Source of the DNA: Paratinospora sagittata
Taxonomy: Eukaryota > Streptophyta > Magnoliopsida > Ranunculales > Menispermaceae
DNA length: 64,000 nt
Assembly: GCA_035771175.1 (NCBI GenBank)
Contig: CM069593.1
Span: 37,694,741-37,758,740, forward strand
Direction: 5' to 3'
The position numbers were made by a program, and so were the translations under genes. The notes beneath the pieces are model-generated. The model did no database searches. It worked only from the letters and a program-made list of their open reading frames with translations, and had not been told where the DNA came from. Positions 24,201 through 36,200 of the stretch are shown piece by piece; the first letter of the stretch is position 1; each line of letters begins with the position of its first letter.

Positions 24201-27200
24201 GATAAAGTGTGCAAATTAAAAAAGGCCTTGTATAGACTTAAACAATCTCCGAGGGCATGGTTTGGTCGGTTTGCCAAAGTAATGACAAATATGGGATATA
24301 GACAAAGCCAAGGAGATCACACTCTGTTTATTAAGCACTCGACTTCAGGGGGAGTTACAGCTCTATTAGTATACGTTGACGACATCATCATGACAGGAAA
24401 CAATGAGAAGGAGAGACAAAATTTGAAGCGGTGTTTAACTAAGGAATTTGAGATCAAGGAACTAGGGAGATTGAAATACTTCCTAGGGATTGAAGTGGCA
24501 CACTCTAAACAGGGAATCTTTATCTCTCAACAGAAGTACATTACAGACCTTCTTAAAGAAACAGGGAAGCTAGCATGCAAACCAATGAATATTCCTATTA
24601 ATCTTAATCACAAGCTTGGAGAAGTTGAAGAAGCGCTGACTGTTAATAAAGAGATGTATCGAAGACTAGTAGGAAGACTCATCTATCTCTCTCACACAAG
24701 ACCTGATATTGCATATGCAGTGAGTGTAATAAGTCAGTTCATGCACAATCCTAAAGATATTCATTTGCAAGCAGCTAATCGCGTTCTACAATATCTTAAA
24801 GGGACTCCAGGACAGGGCATCTTATTTAAACGACACACAGGAATGGTTCTTGAAGCATATATTAATTCAGACTATGCTGGTTAAGTAGTTGACAGAAGAT
24901 CAACTACTGGATATTGTACGTTTCTTGGTGGAAATTTGGTGACATGGCGAAGTAAACAACAGAATGTAGTGGCCAGATCTAGTGCTGAAGCAGAATTTCG
25001 AGCAATGGCACAAGGGGTTTGTGAGCTATTATGGTTGCAGATAATTTTGACAGATTTGAAGATACACTGGGATGGCCCTATGAGACTATTGTGACAATCA
25101 ATCTGCAATTAGCATTGCCCATAACCCAGTTCAACATGATCGAACCAAGCATATAGAAATTGATAGACACTTTATTAAAGAGAAGTTTGATAGTGGGTTG
25201 ATCTGTACTCCATATGTGTCTACCAATAACCAGCTCGTCGATATGCTCACTAAAGGGTTAAATCATACTGCATTTCAAGCAAATGTATCCAAGCTGGGAA
25301 TGGTAAACCTTTATTCACCAGCTTGAGGGGGAGTGTTGAGATTTGTTTCCTGTACAGATTTATTTCCTTTAAGGGTTTATTTCCTTTAAGGAATATAGCA
25401 GTTACTGAAATTGTAATTATAGCTATAAGTACATACCCCTGTATGTCTATATATATGGAGTCCCTCCATTAAGACAAAATACAAGAATAAGAAAATATTT
25501 TTTCTATTCTCCCGTGGATGTAGGCCATAGAGCCGAACCACGTTACATCTTGTGTCGTTCGTTTTTTCTCGACAATGCCATTTTTTTCTCCAACACAAAA
25601 TCCAAAAAGCTCCAACAAACATGATCGTAGGCTTTTGTGAGATCGATTTCGAAAATTGTACCCTGTTTATTTCTACTTCTATAATCCTCAATTGCCTTGT
25701 TTGCATCGACGATGGTGGAGTGAAGTGTTGGACCAACGTCCCTCATGGTTGGAATTCAATAATGAATTTTGATGATTACAAACAACATTTATAACAACTT
25801 GTGTGTATCTCTAAGCTTTCTCAGCCATGTACTTAAAGTCCAATCAAGAAGTTGATGAAGAGACCCCAAAAACTCAAGTTGATGATCAAGCTCGAGGTCA
25901 AACTATTGAAGATCAATCCAGATCAAGATCAAGCTCGAACTGTAATGTATGTATCTTAGAATTGATCTTAGGATTGTAAGATCTTCTCTAGTTATCGAAG
26001 CAAGTGTTTTAAAATATTTTGAAAGCCTTTTAAATGATCTTTGAATGTTTCGAAATCATTTGATTATGTGTCAAAAGGTTTTACATGAGTATGGAGTACC
26101 TTTGATATTTAAATGAAAGTTTCATAAATTTTTTAAAGGTCTCCAGTGCGCTAGCACTGCCCTTAACGTGCTAGTGCTAGGTCTGGGAAATTCCAGATTT
26201 CTGGAATTTATGCCCAGAGCACTAGCCAAGACTGCGTCTCAAAACCATCTCTCTGGTTTGTGACTCAGCGCGCTAGTACAGGCTGCCCAGCGCACTAGAG
26301 AGACGAACTGTACAAAAAGTTCAGTTAAGGGAACAGTTTGCCAGCTCGCTTCCTTAGTGCCCTAGCCAACACTGTCAAAGCAAACTGACAGGTTCTGGGT
26401 TTTGAACGTTGAACCTACTGTTTCTTTCCTCTTTCGTGCTAAACTATTCTTCCATGTTTTCAAACGTTCACTTGCATACTTATTTGATGAAAAACATCCT
26501 GCAAACGCTGAATCAAGATTTGAAATACTCTTTGTTGATTGGAGCATGAAAAACCCTAGGTTTGAACCAAAAGTCTTATTCTCTATTTAAACCAAGGTTG
26601 TGCTTATTTTCATACAAGAACTGAACGCGATTTGAAAGTTGCTCTCATTCTTTTACAACAAAGTTTTCAAGCTCAAAAACATCAAGAACGAGATTTGATC
26701 TGCTATCACGTTTCACACAAGTTCTTCATCAAATCTCTCACGGTTTTTTAAAAGCTTTTGAAGTTCATCCTCTTTCAGCACTGAGCATTTCACTTCAATC
26801 ATTTGCTGAGATATCTTGAGGACGATCAAAAGCCAAAGTTGTAAGTTGGAAGTGTTCTTAGTAGGAAGAACATCTTCAAATCCGTATTTCTCATTATTAT
26901 TCTTGTAGAGTGATTTGCGTGTCACTTGTGAGTTGTGAGCCGAGTGATTAGGTTTGTGAAGGTTGCTTACACCTACGAAGTAAGTGGTTTGTCACCGGTT
27001 TGACCCTCACCTTGGAGGGTTTGAAACCGGTTTGACCCTCACCCTGGAAGTAGGATCCTTAGTGGTTGATTTGGAAAAATCTTGATCAAGGGAGATCAAG
27101 TCGTAGACGTAGGCCGTTGGTGTCGAACCACGTTAAATCGTTGTCTCCTCTTTTGCCATTTGTTTACCTGCATTTTAAATTTCCGCATTTAAGTTTTGGA

Positions 27201-30200
27201 AGGTTAAAACTTACAATCGTCCAATTCATCCCCTTCTTGGACGTGTATCTAGGCCAACATGAAGCTCTTGTCTTATTGTTAAGGAAAGCTATTTGCAATG
27301 ATCTCATACAGGCTGATCAACCTAAAGTATGAAACACGTCAAGAGTCCGCCTTCTTGGGAATAAGAGCTACCATATGTGATGACTATATGAGCTGTCCAA
27401 GAGTTTCTAGCTAATGCCTAACTATGTTCTCACTCTAAATCAATTCATACCCTTAATTGCTCAAAGGTTAAGAGTGAGAAGATATCCCACATATTATTTC
27501 AGTTTGGTTCGAAGCGTATAAGATCATTGCCTAGAATCCTGTATCGAGAATCACGGAATACTTTGACCGTCATGGCTTCCTTTGAGGAAGAGGGCTTTTC
27601 AAAAACTATCTTATTTATTTAAAATACAAATAGGGGTAAAGAAGGTAAAATAGGATATGCCAATTTGAGCTTAAAATGTAAAGGAGATGTGTATAAGTAG
27701 TAGGGAAAAGTTAGAAAATTGAATTGCAATATTGCCCTTACATCACTAAAACTACATTTTAGAATTGAAAAATAACAATAAAGTTTTTGGGGATATTTTT
27801 GGAAAATGATCTCTGAGTTCTCAAACTTTTGGCATTATAATACTCAAAGTTTTAAAATCCGTGAGGCGTAAGTGAGGTGATTTCACTTTGTGAGGCGAAG
27901 CGTAAGCCTCAAGGGCGTATGAGGCGTAAGCCTCACTTTTTTATAAAAAAAAAAAATGTATTAATTTATTTCATTAATTCTAAAAGTTGAAATAAACATG
28001 AAATATGTACAAACTTGAGCTATTTCCATGCATGTTACTTTATCAACATAACAACGTCAAAGCATTCAAGACAAATACTATTAAAACTAAATGAGCACAT
28101 ATTAAAAGTCAAGATCTTCTTATGATTCTAAATGTCATAAAAAAAGAAACTAGTAGAAATTAACAAATAAAAGGCTAGGTATTACCACTTCTTAGTTTTC
28201 ACAATCTCTAGCATCTTTTTTTAAATTTCTAGATTTTTTTTATAATTATATATGATGATGCTACTTGCAATGACCTTATAGAAGTTCACTTAGTAATGTG
28301 TATATAGTTTGTGAGAAATTGAGGTGAGTTTCGAAACTTGGATCTCTCCTAATAATTGATATGAGAATTTTAAGAAATGAAAGGAACTAACGTATTTATA
28401 CTAATATCTGTTGAATTGTTTTTGAAAAATGAAAATAGAAAAAAATGCTTTAAGTTTAGGCTTGGAGTTACAAAACTTGGATTTCTCCTAAATAATTAAG
28501 ATTAGAACTTAAGAGAAAGAAAAACAACTATTGTGTTTGTTCTAAAATCTGTTCAAGTGTTTTAGGAAAAAATAATGTAAATAGAAGAAAGAGGTTAGGT
28601 TGAACCTTTTGGTTACATATATTAAGGCTTAAGCCTCATATAGCCTTGACGCATGAGTCCCAAGGCACAAGCCTGGTGTAGGTGAGGTATAAGCCTCAAG
28701 AGGGTACCAATGAGGCTTATGCCTTAAGGCGATTTTCAATAGCCTCGAGGCAAGGCGGGCCTCAAGGCGTAAGCCTCAATGGAATTTCAAAACTATGATA
28801 ATAGTATAAATGTAGATAAGCATTTATCCAAGATCTTGAATCTTGCTCATACAGATACCTTAATCAAAAGATACAACTCATCCAAAAAAAGTGGCAAAAT
28901 ATTTGTTTTCTCATTAGAAAAATCATCCTTGAGAAAAACTGGTGAGACTTGATTAATGAATCTTACAAAATCAGGCACCACGAAAATGTAGATTCAATCC
29001 AAAAGTCAAACCTGATCATAAAACACATGTTATAGCATCAATTATATAGTCCAATGATGCTAACCCTAGGTGATTCTTGTTGTCTCAAGGAACCCCATGA
29101 GGTATATTTCAATGATTCCAAACTAGTCCATCTTTTACTCTAATAAGTTTATTGAGTGTTACAGTGAAGCAACAGAACGATAACTACTCTTTAAGAGAAG
29201 ATTCACTCAAATGAGCTTATATCAATTATCAAGGCATGGAAATTCAAGTCATCAAGGATCAAGATCAAGAATCATAAAAGGTTTAATGTTAGTTTAGAAT
29301 TGTAGAACTTTACTCAGCAATATTTCAGCAAGATTATATAAAAGACAAGTTTTCCTTTAATACTTGATTTTCGGAGAAAATGATTTTAATCGATTTGATT
29401 TGAAAGTTTTTCAACCTATTTGCATGTTTTTCTGAATGATTGTTTTGATCCAAAGATCACAAGTTTTGATTTGATTCTGATCAAATTTGGAAAATTGCAA
29501 TAATCTACAAAAATCTTAGGTAGTGTCTTTCAGGACGCTGATGGCCATTCAAGACGCTAATGTAGTGGCTAGTCACCTAATATCAAGCCAACACTGCAGG
29601 ACACTAATGAACCATCAAGACACTACTGGTTTTTGGGTTTGAGTTCTTGCTTTCAAAGCAGGATGTTGATACTCAATCAACACCCTCCTCAAACATTCCT
29701 GAAAATTGGACGCAGTCCATCAGAACACTGAAGCAACATTAGCGCCCTCCCTAAATGAACCTATGAAAACTCGATTTTCCAATCAGTTCATTTCAGGACG
29801 CTAATGCTATACTATCGGTAAAATTTGAAAAAGGTGTCATCTGTACTCTGACATTTTAGTCGCCTGAGAAAAGTAATTTTTCAAATCATTTCCTTTTTCA
29901 TGCAAACTGAATTTAACCAGAACAAAGTTGCAAAACCTAAACGTACCATTTTCATTCGTTTTGACTCAGCGTTCTAATTTATCTTTTCAATGCTTCTCAA
30001 AATTCAAAAGTTGTTGATCTGGCGCAAGCTCTTCTATAAGTAACTGATCCAAGTTGAATTGCAATATCTTTTTGAAAAATCTCTAAGCTTAAACTTTTTG
30101 AATGTTAGTCGATGTTTTGCAAAATTACTTTGATAAACAATCTTTTCTTTCAAGAGTTGGTCTTTTCGTTTTGAGCTTACACTGTTTATCTTATCTTCTA

Positions 30201-33200
30201 GAAAACCATTGAAAGAAAAAGAAATATTTTTTACTCGATTTTCAGCTATTTCAAACCTATATATATATCTTTACTGAAATTGATAGCTCGAGTAAAGTTC
30301 ATAGGATACAGTTATACTCAAATTGTATATCAGTTTTTTACTATATCAAGTTGTAATTTTTTGCAACCACTTAAGTTGCAGAGTTTATCCTTTGAGTTAG
30401 GATAGGTTGTTCTCACACCTGTAAGTTGAGTTAGGATAGGCTATCTCAAGCCTGTAAGTTGAGTAGTGTAAAGGTTGTTCTCACACCCGCGAAGTTGAAA
30501 AAGTTGCTACGGTTTGATCATCACCCGTTAAGAGGATTGTTTAGTAAAGTTTAGAAATCCTGACTGAGGAGGTTGGGTAGTAGAAGTAGGCATATAGTTG
30601 AACCACTATAATCCATTGTGCAAATTTATTTATTTTTCTGCATTGTTTCATTGCCATTACACTGCTAACTTGCTTAATTTTTAAAATGATCACGGTGTCC
30701 AATTCACCCCCCTCTTGGACACATTTCTGGGCCAACAATTCTTCCATCAATACTTAAAATATCTTATCAAAAGTTTCCCACACCAATACCATATTGATTC
30801 GTAGCATTAAGACATGAAAGAAATGAAGAAAAAACACAAGTTGGAACAAATGATATGATTACTAGTTTGCATCATTCTTTTGTCTTAGTGAAGCACAAAA
30901 TTCATAAAGGTACTGATATAACCTTATCAAGAAATGATATGTCTCAGCATGCTCATATTTGGAAAATCGGTAAGTTGCATGGTCAGCAGAAAACAAAATG
31001 GGAACAGTTAAACCTTTGCAACTCCACCAAGTAAAACCACAGACTTTTGCTCTTTAAGACCCATAAGTCCAACATATGTTGCTTCAACATTCGTTGCCTT
31101 GCTATCATCTACCCATGTCACCCCATTAGAGTCTCTATGCACTGCATCAATAACTCTAAAAGTATCAGCATATTGAGTTACTATTCAGATATATGCATTG
31201 ACAACTCAACTCAACAAAGCTTTTTCTGAATTACATGGGGTCGACTACATTCCACTCTACTATATCAAGGACTAAGTCAATAGTTACAACTTACATTACA
31301 AGCAGTTATATTTTAGGTAATATGCATTCTAATGCAAAATCAAGACAGCATCAATAGGCAAACATTATAAGATCCCCTCCCCCCCCCCCCCCCCCCCACA
31401 AGAAAAAGGGAAGGAAAGAAAAATGTCGTTGTCAAAATAAACAAATTCTCAAACATAACAAATCAAGGAATTGATCCACCAATAAGGAATCAAGCAAATA
31501 AATGAGCTGAAAAGCATCCTTGGTTGCAACCTAGAGGCTTCATGTTATTCAAGATTACCTATCAAAGAACCACAACAAATTAAAATAGATCATTTATTAT
31601 ACCATTACCCTCAAGCTGTCAATTCTTCCATGTTCATTTAATAAACTGAGCAATCAGCACTGCGTATTCATTTACAAGGCTGAGGCTTGGTGATTACTTT
31701 TACATGAAGAATCGAAGATATCAGGAATCATTAAAAACTTATTGAACTAAAGTAGCTTCTTAAGAAGTTTGACAGATTCATCATTTAAGGTACTACGCTG
31801 AGCTGTAAAGATACCAGAGCAGCATTTTAATGACCCTGTTCAGTAACCCAGGATTTGTCATTTGGAAATATGAGATAATGACACATGAGAGAATACTCCA
31901 ATGTTTATTTATCTTTTTCATGTCTTTGGGCATTGTTCTTTTCTTATAAAACTCACATAGATGAAAAAGAAATAGAAATCAATAAGTCACAAGGATGCCT
32001 TAGAAATGTGATCAAATTAAAGCCAGATGACATACATCAATTTCAACTTACCAATTTGCATTCGATGAGGTGGAGTCTTTAATAAATCTATCATTGAACT
32101 GATGGAATCAACATCAATTCCAACATCTAAACCAAGAACAGAAAACGCAGCAACCGCAGCATTGACGTAGTTATGGGTCCCAATTGCCTTCATTTTCCCT
32201 AACTGAAGCTGGAAAATATCTCCACTGGTTGGAATTCTCAAGTTGCCAATTTTTGCCTCCATATCCATCTTCATAACAAAAGTAATTACTATGAACCATG
32301 TCAAATAAACCCAGCTCAAAACACAAAACACACACGCGTGCGCACAACTCAACTTGACAAAGCCTTTTCCCAACACACACACGTATCCATGCACAACAAA
32401 AAGTCATTAACGAATAATTGGTCCCAAAATATAGGGCCCTGGGTGACTGGGTCTACACTAAATGCTGTCCTAATCTCGGGTATTTTTGCCAAAAAAAAAT
32501 AAATAAATAAATAAATATATACTGCCCTTAGGAATACAGTTACAACCTGAATTTTAATACATGAATAGCGAGATTTTCACAATGGTGCTCAAGTAATGAC
32601 ACTGAAAAGAAACATAAAAAGAGAAGAGGCAAAAACATTTTACCTTTACACCTGGAAGAGCTCCTACCCAAGTAACATTGCATTTCTCCGAATAATCTCT
32701 GAAAGCTTCGATCAAATATTGATTTCCTGTACATTTTCATATTACTGGCAGCTCAACAAAATATCAAATCAATTCTAAGAAGAAAACGAAGGGTAAAAGC
32801 ACAATTGAACAACATTTTTATAAGTGAGAATTTTTATGTTTTTGGCAGTTCAAGAAAATACAAAAGTAATGCCAATGTTAAATGAAGGGTACAGCACAGC
32901 AATATTGAAAAAGAAAACTGTCTGCAGTTATTTACTTCATGGCTTTGACCAATTCATCTTATCCTAAGCTCTTTATAGTGTAAACATAATTACAATTTAC
33001 TTCTGATCTCTAGTAAGTCACGCTTTCAAATCCTGCACCAAATGGGCAATAACTTGCAGCACACGAGTGTTAGCGATACTTCCTAGTATCCTACATGTGA
33101 AAGAGATGTTGTATCAAAAGAACCAGATGAAAATATTTCAATGTGTTTGACAAAATTTCCAATACCAACTGGAAGAATCGCAAGCTTGCTAAAATTCATG

Positions 33201-36200
33201 TGAGAAAATACTCGGCATTTAGTTTCAGCATAACTTTGCATTGTCTTATGCCTCTCTAGATGATCTGGAGTGAGGTTTAGAACCACAGCAACCTGAAAGA
33301 TACCCACGAAGTCACTATATTAACCATATAGTAGACAACAAATATGGTAAATTCTGGAAGCACTCACTGAAGGGCAGAAGTAGTTGTTTGGAATTTCCAT
33401 TTGATAGCTGCTAACCTCCACTACTGCAACCTAAAAATATAGTGCCATGGAAAATCTTAGATGGACGGGGAAAAAAAGATGTCAACTGTCAATGGTTAAA
33501 TCTACTGGAAGAGTGAGAAGGAAAAGCTAGAATATCTGTAGATAAGAATCATAGTAGTGAAAGGAATACACTTCTTACTCAAAAGGTTCTCAAAGGTAAA
33601 AAATCATCATGAAGCATATTACCTGCATAAGCTATAAATGTCAGGAAGAAGAAAGCTAAATAACAAATCAATCTAACCTGAAATTCAGGTTTCAAGACAC
33701 AAGATCCTAAGCAGTGAATAGCAGCCTCTGAAAGTGGGTTTCCAATGTTGCCTCCAACAAATGCCTTGACACCAAGTTGTCGAAGTATCTACATCAACAG
33801 TTAAATATTTCAATTATGATAGCTTACCAGGAAGTCTATACAGGCAAATATAGTACTGACTACTTGGAAATAGCCAAAACCTCACTGCTAATCAATATCT
33901 GTGCAGATTAAGCAACATCAAATTTATTTAGTTAGGCAAGTCATGCTTTATGGAATAACACGTCATGAAATAAACTAATTAGAAAAAAATACGATATTAA
34001 TTAGGTGTAATGGAAATGATTCGAATGATAATATTAGAAATGAACAAATTCAAGAAATGCTTGGAGTAGCCCCAATTAACAATAAAATGTAAGAATATTG
34101 AAGATGGAGGATCGGAAAAATAACAATGAACCATTAGATGCGTCAATTACGAAGAGTGATGTATTAACTATTGATACCAAAAAAAAAAAAAAGAGATTTA
34201 AATTAACACAAATCAAGATGTTTTTCATGAGAAATAGAGAATTATACATATATTTGTGTGTGTGTGTGTGTAAATACATTGCATGCGATCTTTACTATAT
34301 ATGTTACCAAGACTCTAGTATGGGTGTTGAATGCAAATACATATCTGAAAGTTGGACTTGTTCATTTTCAAATTATGGGATAGGAGACTTGGCTAAAAAG
34401 TGTCTTAAAAATTCGGATCTAAGCACTTGGATTGGGTTATGTTCATTAACAAGTATTACTCTACCTTTTTCCTTCCTTTTTTTTTTATTCTTCTCAATTG
34501 TTTATTTTCTTCTTTTTTTTCCACTTAAGTGAATTGCTCCCTATCCTCTACATGGCAGTATTCCAAAATTTGAAGTGTTTGACACATATCCCACACTCGT
34601 GTCGGTATCATGAAGTATCGAACAGGTACATTAGGCTAAAGTAAATAGTCTATCTAACATAGTTGACTATATTAATAAAATTTTAATATTTATAATTTTA
34701 TTGGTGTTTTTAATAGAAAAAATATGTTTCATCCTTTAATGAAAACCAATTCAGCAAACTAGCATAACCAAATGGTAGAGAGAAGGAAGTGGAGAAAGTG
34801 GAGAAGGGGAAGCAGGCTATGAAGGTATCAAAAGTGGATACAGAAGGAGGAGAGGGGAAGCACGATGTCTTGGAAACGGCTAGGGAGTGCTAAGGGGGGA
34901 GGGAGGGGTACATCCGTTATGGTATAGGTTGAAGAAGGTGAAGAGAGGATGGCACTGGTTGTGATGAAGATTCTATCATGGAAAGTAAAAGGTTGTGGTT
35001 TCAAAATCAAGAGGGCCATCAAGAAGGTAATTGGTACATGCAAGCCAAATGTCATCATCTTGCAAGAAGTGAAGAAAGCCATAGTTGATAAGGAGCTAGT
35101 CAGTGATCTCTGATCATACTATCAAAAAGTCAAGCTCAAGTGGGTCCAGGTTCGAGCAATACCTTATAATAACACATAAATGATGTGCTTGGGTCCAACC
35201 CGATTTAAAATTCAGGCAACATATCTTTGCCCAAACCTGACCCTATTTAAAACTAAGTTACCCAATTTTGTCCAAATTTTAAAAACTTATATTATAATTA
35301 CTATTAATTAATATTCATATATACAAAATAAAAAATAATAATGTATAAAATTTATTACTAATATATTCATATTTTTAAAAGAAAATAATGATAGAACAAA
35401 AGTAATTTTATGACAAAATTACATAATTAGTTATGTATTTTAAGCAAGATAAAAATAAATATTTAAAATTTACAATTTTAACTCTAGATAAACCATCCGG
35501 ATTTTTAAAAGTGCTTGCCTGAACCCAGCCTGATTTTTGAATTAGGACCTAAGTTTTTCCCCAAACCTAGCCGTAATTTTTAATAATAATGCCCAAACCC
35601 CTTTATACCAAGTCGAGCAATCAAGTTTGGGCACACTTTGCCAGCCTTAATCTTCCACAATCGAGGTTTAAGAAGTGGATCTTGCCGCTAGCTATTGGAT
35701 TTGGTGGGGGAATTCTAGTGGCATGGGACAGTAGGAAAATAAGGGTATTAGAACACTTATAAATAAGGGTCATAATTTTTGGGACGGAATTGCAGGGTTG
35801 CACAATTTGTGCAGTCTTGATCAATGTCAGTGAGGAGGGGGGATTTTAATGTAGTTTCAAGATCGAAAGAGAACAAATAGCCCAATACTCACAAGGGGAG
35901 ACAAAGAAATTTGACAGTTTGATTTAGGAGTTGGAACTAAGAGATTTATCACTACTCAATGCATTATATATATGGTCAAACCTGAGAAACAACTCAATTT
36001 GTTGTCAACTTGATAGGTTTCTTGTGGGGCAAAAAGATGGGATTTTTTATATCCATACTCGAGGCTCAAGATTGAAGGCAAGCTAGTGTCGAACCGTTGG
36101 CCGATAATTTTAAATTCTGAAAAGTTCTATTGGGTCCTTCACCATTTAGGTTTGAACATATGTCTTACCCAAATTTCAAGCAGATAGTGGAGCAACGGTG

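Larger units (their letters stand above)
20398..25574 (+). mobile_element. Ty1/copia LTR retrotransposon, gag-less, inactive
   Basis: A complete LTR-to-LTR structure: 5' LTR, a PBS that starts TGGTATCAGAG (as for initiator Met tRNA), a 1.2 kb non-gag leader, protease, integrase, RT and RNase H in copia order, a polypurine tract GCTTGAGGGGGAG (25,321-25,333) and the 3' LTR. I found no matching 5 bp duplication (CCCAT left, ATGCC right). It is inserted in minus-strand LINE sequence within MurD intron 10. Confidence 0.92.

Noticed and set aside
25746..27259. TGAAG and CCTCA as target duplication of the solo LTR
   Set aside because: The two flanks do not match, so no duplication can be claimed. 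The boundaries rest on LINE continuity and LTR termini.
33083..33165. Extending MurD exon 7 to about 33,110 (donor GTAGGA)
   Set aside because: The join to exon 8 would be out of frame, and the extra residues have no counterpart in the family. GTATTG at 33,165 restores both phase and homology.
34098..34532. 144-codon plus-strand frame in intron 4
   Set aside because: It spans an A run, a GT microsatellite and a dispersed repeat. Composition explains the open frame.
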